From Halorhodospira sp. (GTDB lineage Bacteria > Pseudomonadota > Gammaproteobacteria > Nitrococcales > Halorhodospiraceae): a stretch of 12,441 nt of DNA. The translations under genes were made by a program, and so were the position numbers. The stretch spans positions 1-12,441 of the forward strand of contig SKYL01000173.1 of assembly GCA_007127935.1 (NCBI GenBank). The letters are read 5' to 3'. The notes beneath the pieces were generated by a model that was given only the letters and a program-made list of their open reading frames with translations, was not told the origin of the DNA and made no database searches. Below are positions 1 to 8,109 of the stretch, piece by piece. Every line of letters begins with the position of its first letter. The first letter of the stretch is position 1.

Positions 1-839
<839 letters not shown>

Positions 840-848
840 CCGTTGCCA

Positions 849-1086
849 TGGCCGCCACCGGCCGTTGGGGGAGCCGGGGAGGTCTGGGGGCTTCCGCGTG
901 GGACGTTAAGCGGAGCCGCGGTCCGCAGCCGGACTAGGCCCGACAGGGCGCGCACATGGATGTGCGCGCCGGCCTGCGCGCAGGGAGCGCGTCAGGCCGG
1001 CCCCGGCGGAGGACCGCATAGGCGGAGCGGGTCCCACGCGGAAGCCCCCAGACCTCCCCGGCTCCCCCAACGGCCGGTGGCGGCCA
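849..1086. repeat. Foldback (inverted-repeat) intergenic element with 56-bp arms
   Basis: Bases 849-904 and 1031-1086 are exact reverse complements over 56 bases, checked base by base. With a one-base slip the pairing runs a few bases further outwards. The 126-base middle keeps patchy complementarity just inside the arms and holds two nested hairpins, at 947-970 and 969-1000. The element fills nearly the whole gap between mdh and the next gene and ends 22 bases before that gene's start. I see no transposase and no clear target-site duplication. It could be a non-autonomous mobile (MITE-like) or REP-like dispersed element that also works as a strong terminator for mdh. Frames open through it look like by-products of high GC, not genes. 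Confidence 0.85.
947..970. repeat. Central perfect hairpin of the foldback element
   Basis: GGCGCGCACAT and ATGTGCGCGCC pair over 11 bases around a two-base GG centre. A second hairpin follows at 969-1000, with outer stem CCGGCCTG/CAGGCCGG and a bulged inner GC stem. These nested stems at the tip of the large foldback suggest a cruciform or a strongly folded RNA on either strand. Confidence 0.75.
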
Positions 1087-1108
1087 GGCACTGCAGTATG
1101 GAGGGCGC

Positions 1109-2266
1109 ATGAGCCAAGATGGCAGAACGTGGCGCGTTGCGGTGATGCCGGGGGACGGCATCGGTCCGGAGGTGATGGATGCGGCCCTGGAGGTCCTCGC
1201 CGCCCTGCCTTCACCGCGCTTCCAATGGACCAAGCTGGAGTGGCCCTCCCACCGCTGGCATCAAACCCACGGCGCAATGATGCCCGCCGATTGGCGCGCT
1301 CAACTCTCCGGCTTTGACGCCCTGCTGATGGGGGCGTTGGGCGACCCGGGCCCCGCCGACGAACCCGGGCGCTATCTGCTCCCCGACGGGGTCTCCCTGG
1401 CCCCCCTGCTGCAACTGCGCAAAGGGTTCGACCTGTGGGCGTGCGAGCGCCCGGCGGCGCCTATGGCCGGCGCGCCCAACTACCTCTCCGATCCGCGTTC
1501 GCTGGAGACCGACATGCTGGTCATCCGGGAGAACAGCGAGGGGGAGTACGTGGATCAGGGCGGGCGTGTGGCGGCAGGGACGTCACGTGAGACGGCCACT
1601 CAACTGGAAGTCTTCACCCGGATCGGCACTGAGCGGATCATCCGCCACGCGTTTCAGCGGGCACGGACCCGGGCCGAGGAGCGTCGTGCCGGCCTGCGGC
1701 GGGCGAAGCGATTCCCCTTCCCAAACGGGGCCGCTGATGCCGCGGTCTGTGTGGTGACCAAGCGCAACGCGGTGCAGTACGCCGGAGAGCTGTGGAGTGA
1801 TGTCTTCGCCGAGGTGGCGGCCGACTATCCCGACGTGGCGACGCACCATGAACTGATCGACGCCTGCTGCATGAAGTTCGTGACCGCCCCGTGGGCCTTC
1901 GACGTGGTAGTGGCCAGTAATCTCCACGGCGACATCCTCACCGACCTGGCCGCGGTCCTGGCCGGCGGGATGGGGGTGGCGCCGTCGGTGAACGTCAATC
2001 CGGCCGACCGTTCGGCGCCGCCGCTCTTCGAGCCTACCCACGGCAGTGCGCCGGATATCGCCGGCCGGGGCGTGGCCCATCCGGCGGCCATGATCCTCAC
2101 CGCGGCGGGTATGTTGGAGTGGATGGGCGAAGAAGATGAGACGGCGGCGAAGGCCGCCGCCGCCGTGCGCCGGGCGGTGGCCGACGACCTGGCCGAGTAC
2201 GGCATGTCCGGCCGCGCTACCGCGGAGGTGGCCCGGTCCATCGCCCGCCGGGTGGCCGGCTGTTAG
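1109..2266 (+). CDS. Isocitrate/isopropylmalate dehydrogenase family, tartrate/D-malate dehydrogenase-like
   Basis: Predicted NAD-dependent, metal-dependent beta-decarboxylating dehydrogenase of 2-hydroxy acids; the tartrate/D-malate branch fits best, but substrate cannot be fixed from sequence. Visible: GDGIGPE (15-21), ENSEGEY (141-147; the TtuC/DmlA-type loop, where leucine-pathway enzymes carry a different one), catalytic Lys218 in VVTKRNA, metal-binding Asp251, Asp275 and Asp279 (NLHGDILTD), and FEPTHGSAPDIAG (307-319) in the nucleotide site. At 385 residues it is longer than the usual 345-360, mainly through an Arg-rich segment near 185-212 before the catalytic Lys. GGAGGG at 1100-1105 lies only 3 bases from the ATG, a tight spacing. 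Next to mdh, a role in C4 hydroxy-acid metabolism is plausible. A leuB role is unlikely given the loop and the lack of leuC/leuD here. Confidence 0.87.
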   Translation: MSQDGRTWRVAVMPGDGIGPEVMDAALEVLAALPSPRFQWTKLEWPSHRWHQTHGAMMPADWRAQLSGFDALLMGALGDPGPADEPGRYLLPDGVSLAPLLQLRKGFDLWACERPAAPMAGAPNYLSDPRSLETDMLVIRENSEGEYVDQGGRVAAGTSRETATQLEVFTRIGTERIIRHAFQRARTRAEERRAGLRRAKRFPFPNGAADAAVCVVTKRNAVQYAGELWSDVFAEVAADYPDVATHHELIDACCMKFVTAPWAFDVVVASNLHGDILTDLAAVLAGGMGVAPSVNVNPADRSAPPLFEPTHGSAPDIAGRGVAHPAAMILTAAGMLEWMGEEDETAAKAAAAVRRAVADDLAEYGMSGRATAEVARSIARRVAGC

Positions 2267-2350
2267 ACTGTACAAGGCATGGTCTTGGTGCGCCTGGACG
2301 GCGCATCAGACCCCGCCGACAAAAAGAAGAGCCACGCTTACGGAGGAACC

Positions 2351-3628
2351 ATGGACCAGAAGCCCGGTGCTGAAGGGTCCGGCCACCTGTCACCGCTCCT
2401 GCAGCAGTCCAGCGCTGTCGTTGCCGAACGGGGCGAGGGCACCTACATCATCGGCCGCGACGGCCGCCACTATCTCGACTTCACTTCCGGCATCGGCGTT
2501 ACCGCCACCGGCCACTGCCACCCGAAGGTGGTGGAGGCGGTACAAAGGCAGGCGGCGCGGCTGTCCCACGGTCAGTACGCCATCCTCCGCCACCCCGGCC
2601 TGTTGGAGCTGAGTGAACGCCTGGCGGCCCGGATGCCGGGGCCCATCGACCGGCTCTTCTTCGCCAACGCCGGCACCGAAGCGTGTGAGGCCGCGGTCCG
2701 CTTGGCGCGCCACGCCACCGGCCGGCCCAATCTCATCGTCTTTCACGGCGGCTTCCACGGCCGGACCATGGGGTCGCTCTCCATGACCACCTCCAGCGTT
2801 GGGTTGCGGGCGGGCCTGCAGCCGATGATGGGCGGCGTGGTGGTGGCGCCGTTTCCCCACGTCTATCGTTACGGATGGAGCGAGGAGGCGGTCACCGACT
2901 TCTGCCTGCGGGAGTTGGACCATATCTTCGCCACCTACTCCAGCCCCAAGGAGACCGCCGCGTTCTTCGTGGAGCCGATTCAGGGCGAGTCGGGTTACGT
3001 GCCCGCCAACACCGCCTTCATGGAGGGGCTGCGCCGCCGCGCCGATGAGCACGGCATCTTGCTCATCGTCGACGAGGTGCAGACCGGATACGGCCGCACC
3101 GGCCTTTTCTGGGCGCACCAGCGCTATGGTGTCCAGCCCGATGTGGTGGTGACCGCCAAGGGGTTGGCCAGTGGCTACCCGCTCTCCGCCTTCGGCGCCT
3201 CTGCCGATCTGATGGGCAAGGGGTGGCCCGGCTCCCAGGGAGGCACTTACGGTGGCAACGCGGTCTCCTGCGCGGCGGCCCTGGCCACCCTTGATGTCAT
3301 CGAGGAGGAGGGATTGGTGGAGAACGCGGCGTCGCAAGGGCGGCGGTTGCGGGGGCTGCTGGACGATCTGCGGCGGACCCAGCCGGCCATCGGCGACATC
3401 CGCGGCGAGGGGCTCCTGGTGGGTACCGAGATGGTCGACGCTGATGGCCGCCCCGACGGTGAGCGCGCCCGGCGGCTGCTGGGGGCCATGGAAGAGCGTG
3501 ACGTGCTGATGATTCGCTGCGGTCCTTACGGGCAAGTGGTGCGTTGGCTGCCGCCGTTGATCGTCACCGAGCAGGAGATCGACCGGGCGGTGGAAGCGTT
3601 CGCCGATGCCTTGAACGCCACCGCCTGA
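2351..3628 (+). CDS. Class III pyridoxal-phosphate aminotransferase (4-aminobutyrate aminotransferase-like)
   Basis: A 425-residue PLP enzyme that moves an omega-amino group to a keto acid; GABA, ornithine-type or other omega-amino substrates are all possible. Visible are NAGTEA (106-111) for cofactor phosphate, FHGGFHGRT (131-139), EPIQGESGYVPAN (208-220), cofactor-binding Asp241 in IVDEVQTGYGRTG, Schiff-base Lys270 in TAKGLASG, and GTYGGN (298-303). Length and motif order match GabT-type enzymes. The frame stays open to 2279, but ATG 2351 is preferred because GGAGGA sits just before it and the family normally starts close to this point. It is 84 bases after the dehydrogenase and 28 bases before the methyltransferase, so it probably forms an operon with the latter. 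Confidence 0.9.
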   Translation: MDQKPGAEGSGHLSPLLQQSSAVVAERGEGTYIIGRDGRHYLDFTSGIGVTATGHCHPKVVEAVQRQAARLSHGQYAILRHPGLLELSERLAARMPGPIDRLFFANAGTEACEAAVRLARHATGRPNLIVFHGGFHGRTMGSLSMTTSSVGLRAGLQPMMGGVVVAPFPHVYRYGWSEEAVTDFCLRELDHIFATYSSPKETAAFFVEPIQGESGYVPANTAFMEGLRRRADEHGILLIVDEVQTGYGRTGLFWAHQRYGVQPDVVVTAKGLASGYPLSAFGASADLMGKGWPGSQGGTYGGNAVSCAAALATLDVIEEEGLVENAASQGRRLRGLLDDLRRTQPAIGDIRGEGLLVGTEMVDADGRPDGERARRLLGAMEERDVLMIRCGPYGQVVRWLPPLIVTEQEIDRAVEAFADALNATA

Positions 3629-3656
3629 TCGCTGAAAAGAAAAAAAGAGGTCGTCC

Positions 3657-4313
3657 ATGGATTTGTCTTCGATACGCAACGCCTACCGCCGCTACGCCCG
3701 GCACTACGACAAGATCTTCGGCCCGGTATTCGCGCCGGGCCGGCGGCTGACCATGGAGTACGTCAACGCGGAGCCCGGGCGGCGCATCCTGGAGGTGGGC
3801 GTCGGCACCGGGCTCTCGCTGCCGGAATATCGGGACGACGTGAGCGTCGTGGGAATCGATGTCAGCCCCGACATGCTCGACGTGGCCCGCCGCCGGGTGG
3901 AGGAGGAGCGCCTCCGGCAAGTGGAAGGGCTCTACGAGATGGATGCCGAGGCATTGGAGTTTCCGGACGATAGTTTCGACGTGGTGGTGGCCATGTACGT
4001 CGCCTCCGTGGTGCCGAACCCCCAGCGGTTCATCGACGAGGTCCGCCGCGTCTGCCGGCCCGGCGGGGATATCCTGATCGTCAACCACTTCGCCTCCAAC
4101 CACCCGGTGCTGCGCCGCATGGAACAGACCCTCAAGCCGCTCTCCAAGATCCTGGGGTTCCGCACCGACATGGAGTTGGACGACCTTCCCGAGTTCGCCG
4201 ACTTCCAGCGGGTCGGAGTCCATCCGACCAACCTCTTCGGCTACTGGAAGCTGGTCCACTACCGCAAGGGGCCGGTGGAGGAGATCGAGGAGCCGTTGGC
4301 CATGGTCGGCTAG
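3657..4313 (+). CDS. pmtA: SAM-dependent methyltransferase, probable phosphatidylethanolamine N-methyltransferase (PmtA type)
   Basis: Probably transfers methyl groups from S-adenosylmethionine to phosphatidylethanolamine, making phosphatidylcholine at the cytoplasmic face of the inner membrane. The 218-residue protein has SAM motif I LEVGVGTGLSLP (45-56), acidic motif DVSPDML (68-74), motif IV with FDVVVAMYVASVVPNP (107-122), and RRVCRPGGDILIVNHF (130-145), a pattern close to the Rhodobacter-type soluble PmtA. The N-terminal RRYARHYDKIFGPVF (11-25) is also typical. GAGG lies 6 bases before the ATG. Context supports the lipid role: its stop overlaps that of psd, which makes the proposed substrate. 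A methyltransferase of another lipid or quinone remains possible. Confidence 0.8.
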   Translation: MDLSSIRNAYRRYARHYDKIFGPVFAPGRRLTMEYVNAEPGRRILEVGVGTGLSLPEYRDDVSVVGIDVSPDMLDVARRRVEEERLRQVEGLYEMDAEALEFPDDSFDVVVAMYVASVVPNPQRFIDEVRRVCRPGGDILIVNHFASNHPVLRRMEQTLKPLSKILGFRTDMELDDLPEFADFQRVGVHPTNLFGYWKLVHYRKGPVEEIEEPLAMVG

Positions 4314-5203
4314 AGACGAATCCGACCGATCTCCATCCCCATCCGTACGGGACTCCCAGGACCTAGTTCAGGGCGCCACGCCACCTGTCCGTCCTCGAAA
4401 AGCAGGATCACCGTCGATCCGAGGTTGAACCGCCCCAATTCGTCTCCACGCTGGAGCGCCACCTCACCGTTGGACGGCAGGGGTGTCGCCCCCCACCGTC
4501 CCCGTGGAGAGAGTGGCCCGCCCCACGCCGTCTCCATCAGGCCCACGTTCACCGCGCCGACCAGGATCACCGCCACGGCCCCGGCGTCGCTCTCCCACAC
4601 CGTCACCAGCCGCTCGTTGCGCAGAAAGAGCCCGGGTAGGGCGCGGACCGCGGCGGGGGCAACGGTGAGCAACCGCCCCGGCACGTGGACGGCGCTTAGA
4701 AGCCGGCCGTCGCGGGGGGCGTGGATGCGGTGGTAGTCCCGGGGCGAGAGGTAGATGGTCATGAACGCCCCATTCCGGAAGGGGTGGGGGTCGCCGGCCG
4801 CGCCCGCCAACAATTCCGCCGCGGAGTAGTGGTGGCCCTTGGCCTGCAGGATGCCTTCGCCGTCCAGGGTGCCCACGGCGCTCACCGTGCCGTCGCAGGG
4901 AGCGGCGACGGCGGCGGCATCCCCCGGAAGCGGTCGGCTCCCCGCCTTCAAAGCGCGGGTGAACAGGGCATTGAAACTGGGGTAGGCCGCTGGGTCGGTG
5001 TGTTCCGCCTCGGCCAAGTCGATCCGGTAGCGGCGCACGAAGAACCGGTTTAGCGGGTTCTTGAGCCACGGCCACCGGCAGTGGGCCACCGCCCGGGTGA
5101 GCCGGGAGAGGAGCCGTGTCGGCAGCAGGCGGTGGCCGGCGGCGGCCAAATGGTGTGCAGGGGTCGGCGGGGGTTCGCCCCGGGCCGGATCGGGTCCGTT
5201 CAT
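4310..5203 (-). CDS. psd: Phosphatidylserine decarboxylase proenzyme
   Basis: Converts phosphatidylserine to phosphatidylethanolamine at the inner membrane using a pyruvoyl group made by self-cleavage. The 297-residue protein carries the LGST cleavage motif at 261-264 (cleavage before Ser263) and the catalytic partners Asp104 in PCDGT and His161 in YHRIHAPRDG. NPLNRFFVRRY (49-59) and YPSFNALFTR (74-83) are also typical. The frame is open far upstream, but ATG 5203 is chosen: GGGAG lies about 6 bases before it and it forms an ATGA overlap with the upstream SCO stop, so translation is probably coupled. Its stop overlaps the pmtA stop within CTAG (4310-4313), leaving no space for a terminator. 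Confidence 0.95.
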   Translation of the reverse strand: MNGPDPARGEPPPTPAHHLAAAGHRLLPTRLLSRLTRAVAHCRWPWLKNPLNRFFVRRYRIDLAEAEHTDPAAYPSFNALFTRALKAGSRPLPGDAAAVAAPCDGTVSAVGTLDGEGILQAKGHHYSAAELLAGAAGDPHPFRNGAFMTIYLSPRDYHRIHAPRDGRLLSAVHVPGRLLTVAPAAVRALPGLFLRNERLVTVWESDAGAVAVILVGAVNVGLMETAWGGPLSPRGRWGATPLPSNGEVALQRGDELGRFNLGSTVILLFEDGQVAWRPELGPGSPVRMGMEIGRIRL

Positions 5204-5841
5204 CGATGCTCCCAATAGTCTCGGACGGCCGCTACGTCCTCGGCGAGGGTGGCGGGCGAGTGGGGTGGGGTGAAGACGGCCTGGAGCTGGCCCTCGGGGT
5301 TGATCAGCAATATCGCTGAGCTGTGATCCACCGTGTAGCCGCCATTGTAATCCCGGCGCATATGGGCGATGCCGAGACTGCCGGTGAGCCGGCGGATCTC
5401 GCTCATCTCTCCGGTGACGCCGATGATGCCCGGATCGAAGAAGGGGAGATAGTCCCGCAGTTGTTCCGGGGGGTCCCGTTCCGGATCGACGGTGATAAAG
5501 ACGGTCTCCACGCCTTCCCCGGTGGCCGCCTCCAGCTGCCGCACCGCCTCCGCAAGGGTCGACAAGGTCAGTGGGCAGACATCGGGGCAGTAGGTGAAGC
5601 CGAAGGTGACCAGGGTCCATTGGAACCGGAACCGGGTGGGGGTGAATGGCGCGCCTTGGTGGTCCCACAGCTCGAATGCGGCCATGGGGCGTCCCCCTTC
5701 CAGGTAGGTTCCGGAAATACGCGGTGGTTCCGCGGGCGCCCGCTCCAGCCCAGCGGCCAGCCAGAACCCGGCGGCTGCCGCCGCCAAGGCCAAAGAACCG
5801 AGCAACAGCACCCGCCGGGTGCCGGAGGTGAACGTGAACAT
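5200..5841 (-). CDS. SCO1/SenC family copper-binding thioredoxin-fold protein
   Basis: Membrane-anchored periplasmic protein that in this family delivers copper to, or reduces thiols of, the CuA site of cytochrome c oxidase. With start ATG 5841 (213 residues) it has an N-terminal signal-anchor (about 10-32, LLLGSLALAAAAAGFWLAAG), the copper motif Cys85-PDV-Cys89 in FTYCPDVCP, TVDPERD (118-124), and the third ligand His173 in VDHSS. No good ribosome site separates the possible starts: ATG 5880 would add 13 residues, preceded only by a weak GGTAG. I favour 5841 because the basic-then-hydrophobic signal follows directly. The gene leads a two-gene unit with psd. No oxidase genes are in view. Confidence 0.9.
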   Translation of the reverse strand: MFTFTSGTRRVLLLGSLALAAAAAGFWLAAGLERAPAEPPRISGTYLEGGRPMAAFELWDHQGAPFTPTRFRFQWTLVTFGFTYCPDVCPLTLSTLAEAVRQLEAATGEGVETVFITVDPERDPPEQLRDYLPFFDPGIIGVTGEMSEIRRLTGSLGIAHMRRDYNGGYTVDHSSAILLINPEGQLQAVFTPPHSPATLAEDVAAVRDYWEHR

Positions 5842-5896
5842 CGGCGAAGAGGGCCTGCGAAAAGACAACGAACAGCCCATAATACTACCAGCCAAA

Positions 5897-5902
5897 AGGG
5901 AG
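5897..5902 (+). promoter_or_regulatory. Ribosome binding site deciding the TTG start of prmB
   Basis: AGGGAG stands 7 bases before TTG 5910. The next in-frame ATG is far inside the conserved N-terminal domain, so this site and TTG 5910 define the start. Upstream, TAATAC at 5880-5885 is a possible -10 box with only a poor -35 match. Confidence 0.6.
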
Positions 5903-5909
5903 ATGCGCC

Positions 5910-6824
5910 TTGGAACCGATCGATCACGCCCCCGAAGAACTTCAGACCATCCGCGACCTGGTGCGCTACGGGGCCAGCCGTTTCAATGAGGGCGGCCTGG
6001 TCTTCGGCCACGGGACCGACAACGCCCTGGACGAGGCCGCCGCCCTGGTGCTGCATGTGCTCCACCTGCCGGCCGACCTCTCCGAAGGCTACTGGGATGC
6101 CCGGCTGACCCGCGTTGAGAAGGAGGCCATCATGGCCCGGGTCCGCCGCAGGATCGAGGAGCGGCTGCCCCTGCCGTATATCACCCATGAGGCGTGGTTC
6201 GCCGGGTTGCCCTTCTATGTCGACAAGCGGGTCCTGGTGCCGCGTTCACCCATGGCCGAGTGGATCGAACAGGGCTTCCAGCCGTGGCTCGACCCCGATG
6301 CGGTGGATCGGGTGCTGGATGTGGGGACCGGCTCCGGCTGTATCGCCATCGCCTGTGCCTACGCCTTCCCCGACGCCCGCGTGGACGCCGTCGACAACGA
6401 TGGCGATGCGTTGGAGGTGGCCGCGGTCAATGTGCAACGCCACAATGTGGCCGACCGGGTGACGCTGATCCGCAGCGACCTATTCGAGGGGGTGCCGGCG
6501 GAGGCCCGTTACCAACTCATTATCAGCAATCCGCCCTATGTCGACGGTGAGGAGATGAGCAATCTGCCGCCGGAGTACCGTCAGGAGCCGCGCGCCGCGC
6601 TGGCGGCCGGCGAAGACGGCTTGGACATGGTGCGCCGAATGCTGGCGCGGGCCGGGGACCACCTCACGGAAGACGGCGTGTTGGTGGTGGAGGTCGGCTA
6701 CTCCGCCGAGACGTTGGAGCAGGCCTTCCCCGACGTCTCGTTCCTTTGGTTGGAATTGGAGCGCGGCGGCCACGGCGTCTTTATGTTCACGAGGCAGCAA
6801 CTTCAGGAGGCGGGGTTTTGCTAA
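5910..6824 (+). CDS. prmB: Ribosomal protein L3 glutamine N5-methyltransferase (TTG start)
   Basis: Methylates a glutamine of 50S protein L3 with SAM during ribosome assembly. The 304-residue protein has the PrmB-specific helical N-terminal region (TIRDLVRYGASRFNEGGL at 13-30; FGHGTDNALDEAAALVL at 32-48), VPRSP (110-114), SAM motif DVGTGSGCIAI (137-147), and the catalytic NPPY (207-210) shared by glutamine/adenine amino-methyltransferases. The N-terminal sequence separates it from the release-factor enzyme PrmC. The start is TTG, backed by AGGGAG and by conservation from residue 10. It is divergent from the SCO gene and overlaps the beginning of the M48 gene, so the two downstream genes are probably co-transcribed. 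Confidence 0.94.
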   Translation: MEPIDHAPEELQTIRDLVRYGASRFNEGGLVFGHGTDNALDEAAALVLHVLHLPADLSEGYWDARLTRVEKEAIMARVRRRIEERLPLPYITHEAWFAGLPFYVDKRVLVPRSPMAEWIEQGFQPWLDPDAVDRVLDVGTGSGCIAIACAYAFPDARVDAVDNDGDALEVAAVNVQRHNVADRVTLIRSDLFEGVPAEARYQLIISNPPYVDGEEMSNLPPEYRQEPRAALAAGEDGLDMVRRMLARAGDHLTEDGVLVVEVGYSAETLEQAFPDVSFLWLELERGGHGVFMFTRQQLQEAGFC

Positions 6825-8107
6825 TGTCCAGATGGATTTTGACTGCTTTGTTGGCCGTGCCGGTCCTGGTGGGGTGCGGCGTCAATCCGGTGACCGGGGA
6901 ACGGGAGTTGCGGCTGATCTCCGAGCGCGAGGAGATCGCCATCGGCAATGAACACTACGGGCCGACCCAACAATCCATGGGGGGGCCGTATAACGCCGAC
7001 TCCGCTCTGGTGGAGTACGTCAACGAGGTGGGCCAACGGGTGGCGGAGAAGAGCGGCCGTCCCGGCCTGCCCTACGAGTTCGTCGTCCTCAACGATTCCG
7101 TCCCCAACGCCTGGGCTCTTCCCGGCGGCAAGATCGCCATCAACCGCGGCCTCCTGCTGGCGATGGAGAACGAGGCGGAGTTGGCCGCCGTCCTGGGCCA
7201 TGAGATCGTCCACTCCGCCGCGCGCCACGGGGCCCAGCGCATGGAGCGGGGGATGGTGCTCCAGGCCGGTGTGGCCGCCGTCGGCCTGGCGACCCGGGAC
7301 CACGATCTCCACGCGTTGATCGTCGGCGGGGCGGGTGTGGGCGCGGTGTTGATCAGCCAAAAGAACTCCCGCAACGCGGAACTGGAGTCGGACTACTACG
7401 GTACCCGCTACATGGCGGCGGCCGGCTACGATCCGGAGGGCGCAGTGACGTTGCAGCAGAAGTTCGTGGCGCTGGCCGGAGCCGGGGACCGCAACTGGCT
7501 GGACGGCCTCTTTGCCAGCCACCCGCCGTCCCAGGAGCGGGTGGAGGCGAACCGCCGGACGGCGCGCCAGTTGCGGGAGAAGTACGACGGGGCGTTTCGT
7601 CACGGTCTCGGTGCCGAGCGGTACGCCCGGCACATGCGTGCCTTATACGAAAGCCAGGAGGCGTACGCCGCCTACGACCAGGGGCGGAGCGCACTCGCGG
7701 GCGGCGATGCGGTCCGGGCGTTGGCCCTGGCGGACAGTGCCGTGGCGGCCTACGGAGAAGAGGCGGCCTTCCACGCCTTGCGCGGCGCGGCGTTGATCGA
7801 GCTGGGCCGGGACGACGAGGCGGAAGCGGTGCTCGACCACGCGCTCTCCCTCAATGGTCATTACTTCGCCATCCACCTGGAGCGCGGTCTGCTGGCGGAG
7901 CGGCGCGGCGATCACCGCCAGGCACGCGATCACCTGGAGCGTTCCAACCAACTGCTGCCCACCGCCCCGGCCCACTTCACACTGGGCGCGTTGGCGGAAC
8001 AGCGGGGCGACGGCGGTGCCGCTGCGCGGCACTATCGGGCGGCGGCGGAATCCGATAGTGACTATGGCCGCCGGGCGCGGCGGGCCCTGTCGCGGTTGGA
8101 AGGGTAG
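6818..8107 (+). CDS. M48-family zinc metalloprotease lipoprotein with C-terminal TPR repeats
   Basis: Predicted periplasmic, membrane-anchored protease of the BepA (YfgC)-like type, a family that clears or helps fold outer-membrane proteins. Numbered from ATG 6824: signal peptide 1-17, lipobox LVGC with lipidated Cys18, NPVTGER (21-27), zinc motif HEIVH at about 126-130, third ligand Glu in ELESDYYGTRYM at about 186-197, then ASHPPSQERVEANRR. From about 275 to the end, degenerate TPR-like helical pairs follow (for example EEAAFHALRGAALIELGRD and HFTLGALAEQRGD). AGGAGG at 6805-6810 is 7 bases from an in-frame TTG at 6818 and 13 from ATG 6824, so I take TTG, but ATG is possible. Its stop is two bases from the opposing stop of the HU-LysM gene. 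Exact BepA orthology is not certain. Confidence 0.9.
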   Translation: MLMSRWILTALLAVPVLVGCGVNPVTGERELRLISEREEIAIGNEHYGPTQQSMGGPYNADSALVEYVNEVGQRVAEKSGRPGLPYEFVVLNDSVPNAWALPGGKIAINRGLLLAMENEAELAAVLGHEIVHSAARHGAQRMERGMVLQAGVAAVGLATRDHDLHALIVGGAGVGAVLISQKNSRNAELESDYYGTRYMAAAGYDPEGAVTLQQKFVALAGAGDRNWLDGLFASHPPSQERVEANRRTARQLREKYDGAFRHGLGAERYARHMRALYESQEAYAAYDQGRSALAGGDAVRALALADSAVAAYGEEAAFHALRGAALIELGRDDEAEAVLDHALSLNGHYFAIHLERGLLAERRGDHRQARDHLERSNQLLPTAPAHFTLGALAEQRGDGGAAARHYRAAAESDSDYGRRARRALSRLEG

Positions 8108-8109
8108 TA

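Noticed and set aside
843..1112. Short open frames through the foldback element
   Set aside because: They have no recognisable domains and no convincing start signals. The inverted-repeat structure explains the region.
2390..3679. 429-codon open frame on the minus strand opposite the aminotransferase
   Set aside because: It is antisense to a well-supported gene, has no family motifs and a low-complexity composition typical of high-GC shadow frames.
5204..5668. 155-codon N-terminal extension of the psd frame
   Set aside because: It overlaps the SCO gene in another frame, looks like Pro/Arg/His-rich noise, and ATG 5203 has a ribosome site and an ATGA coupling.
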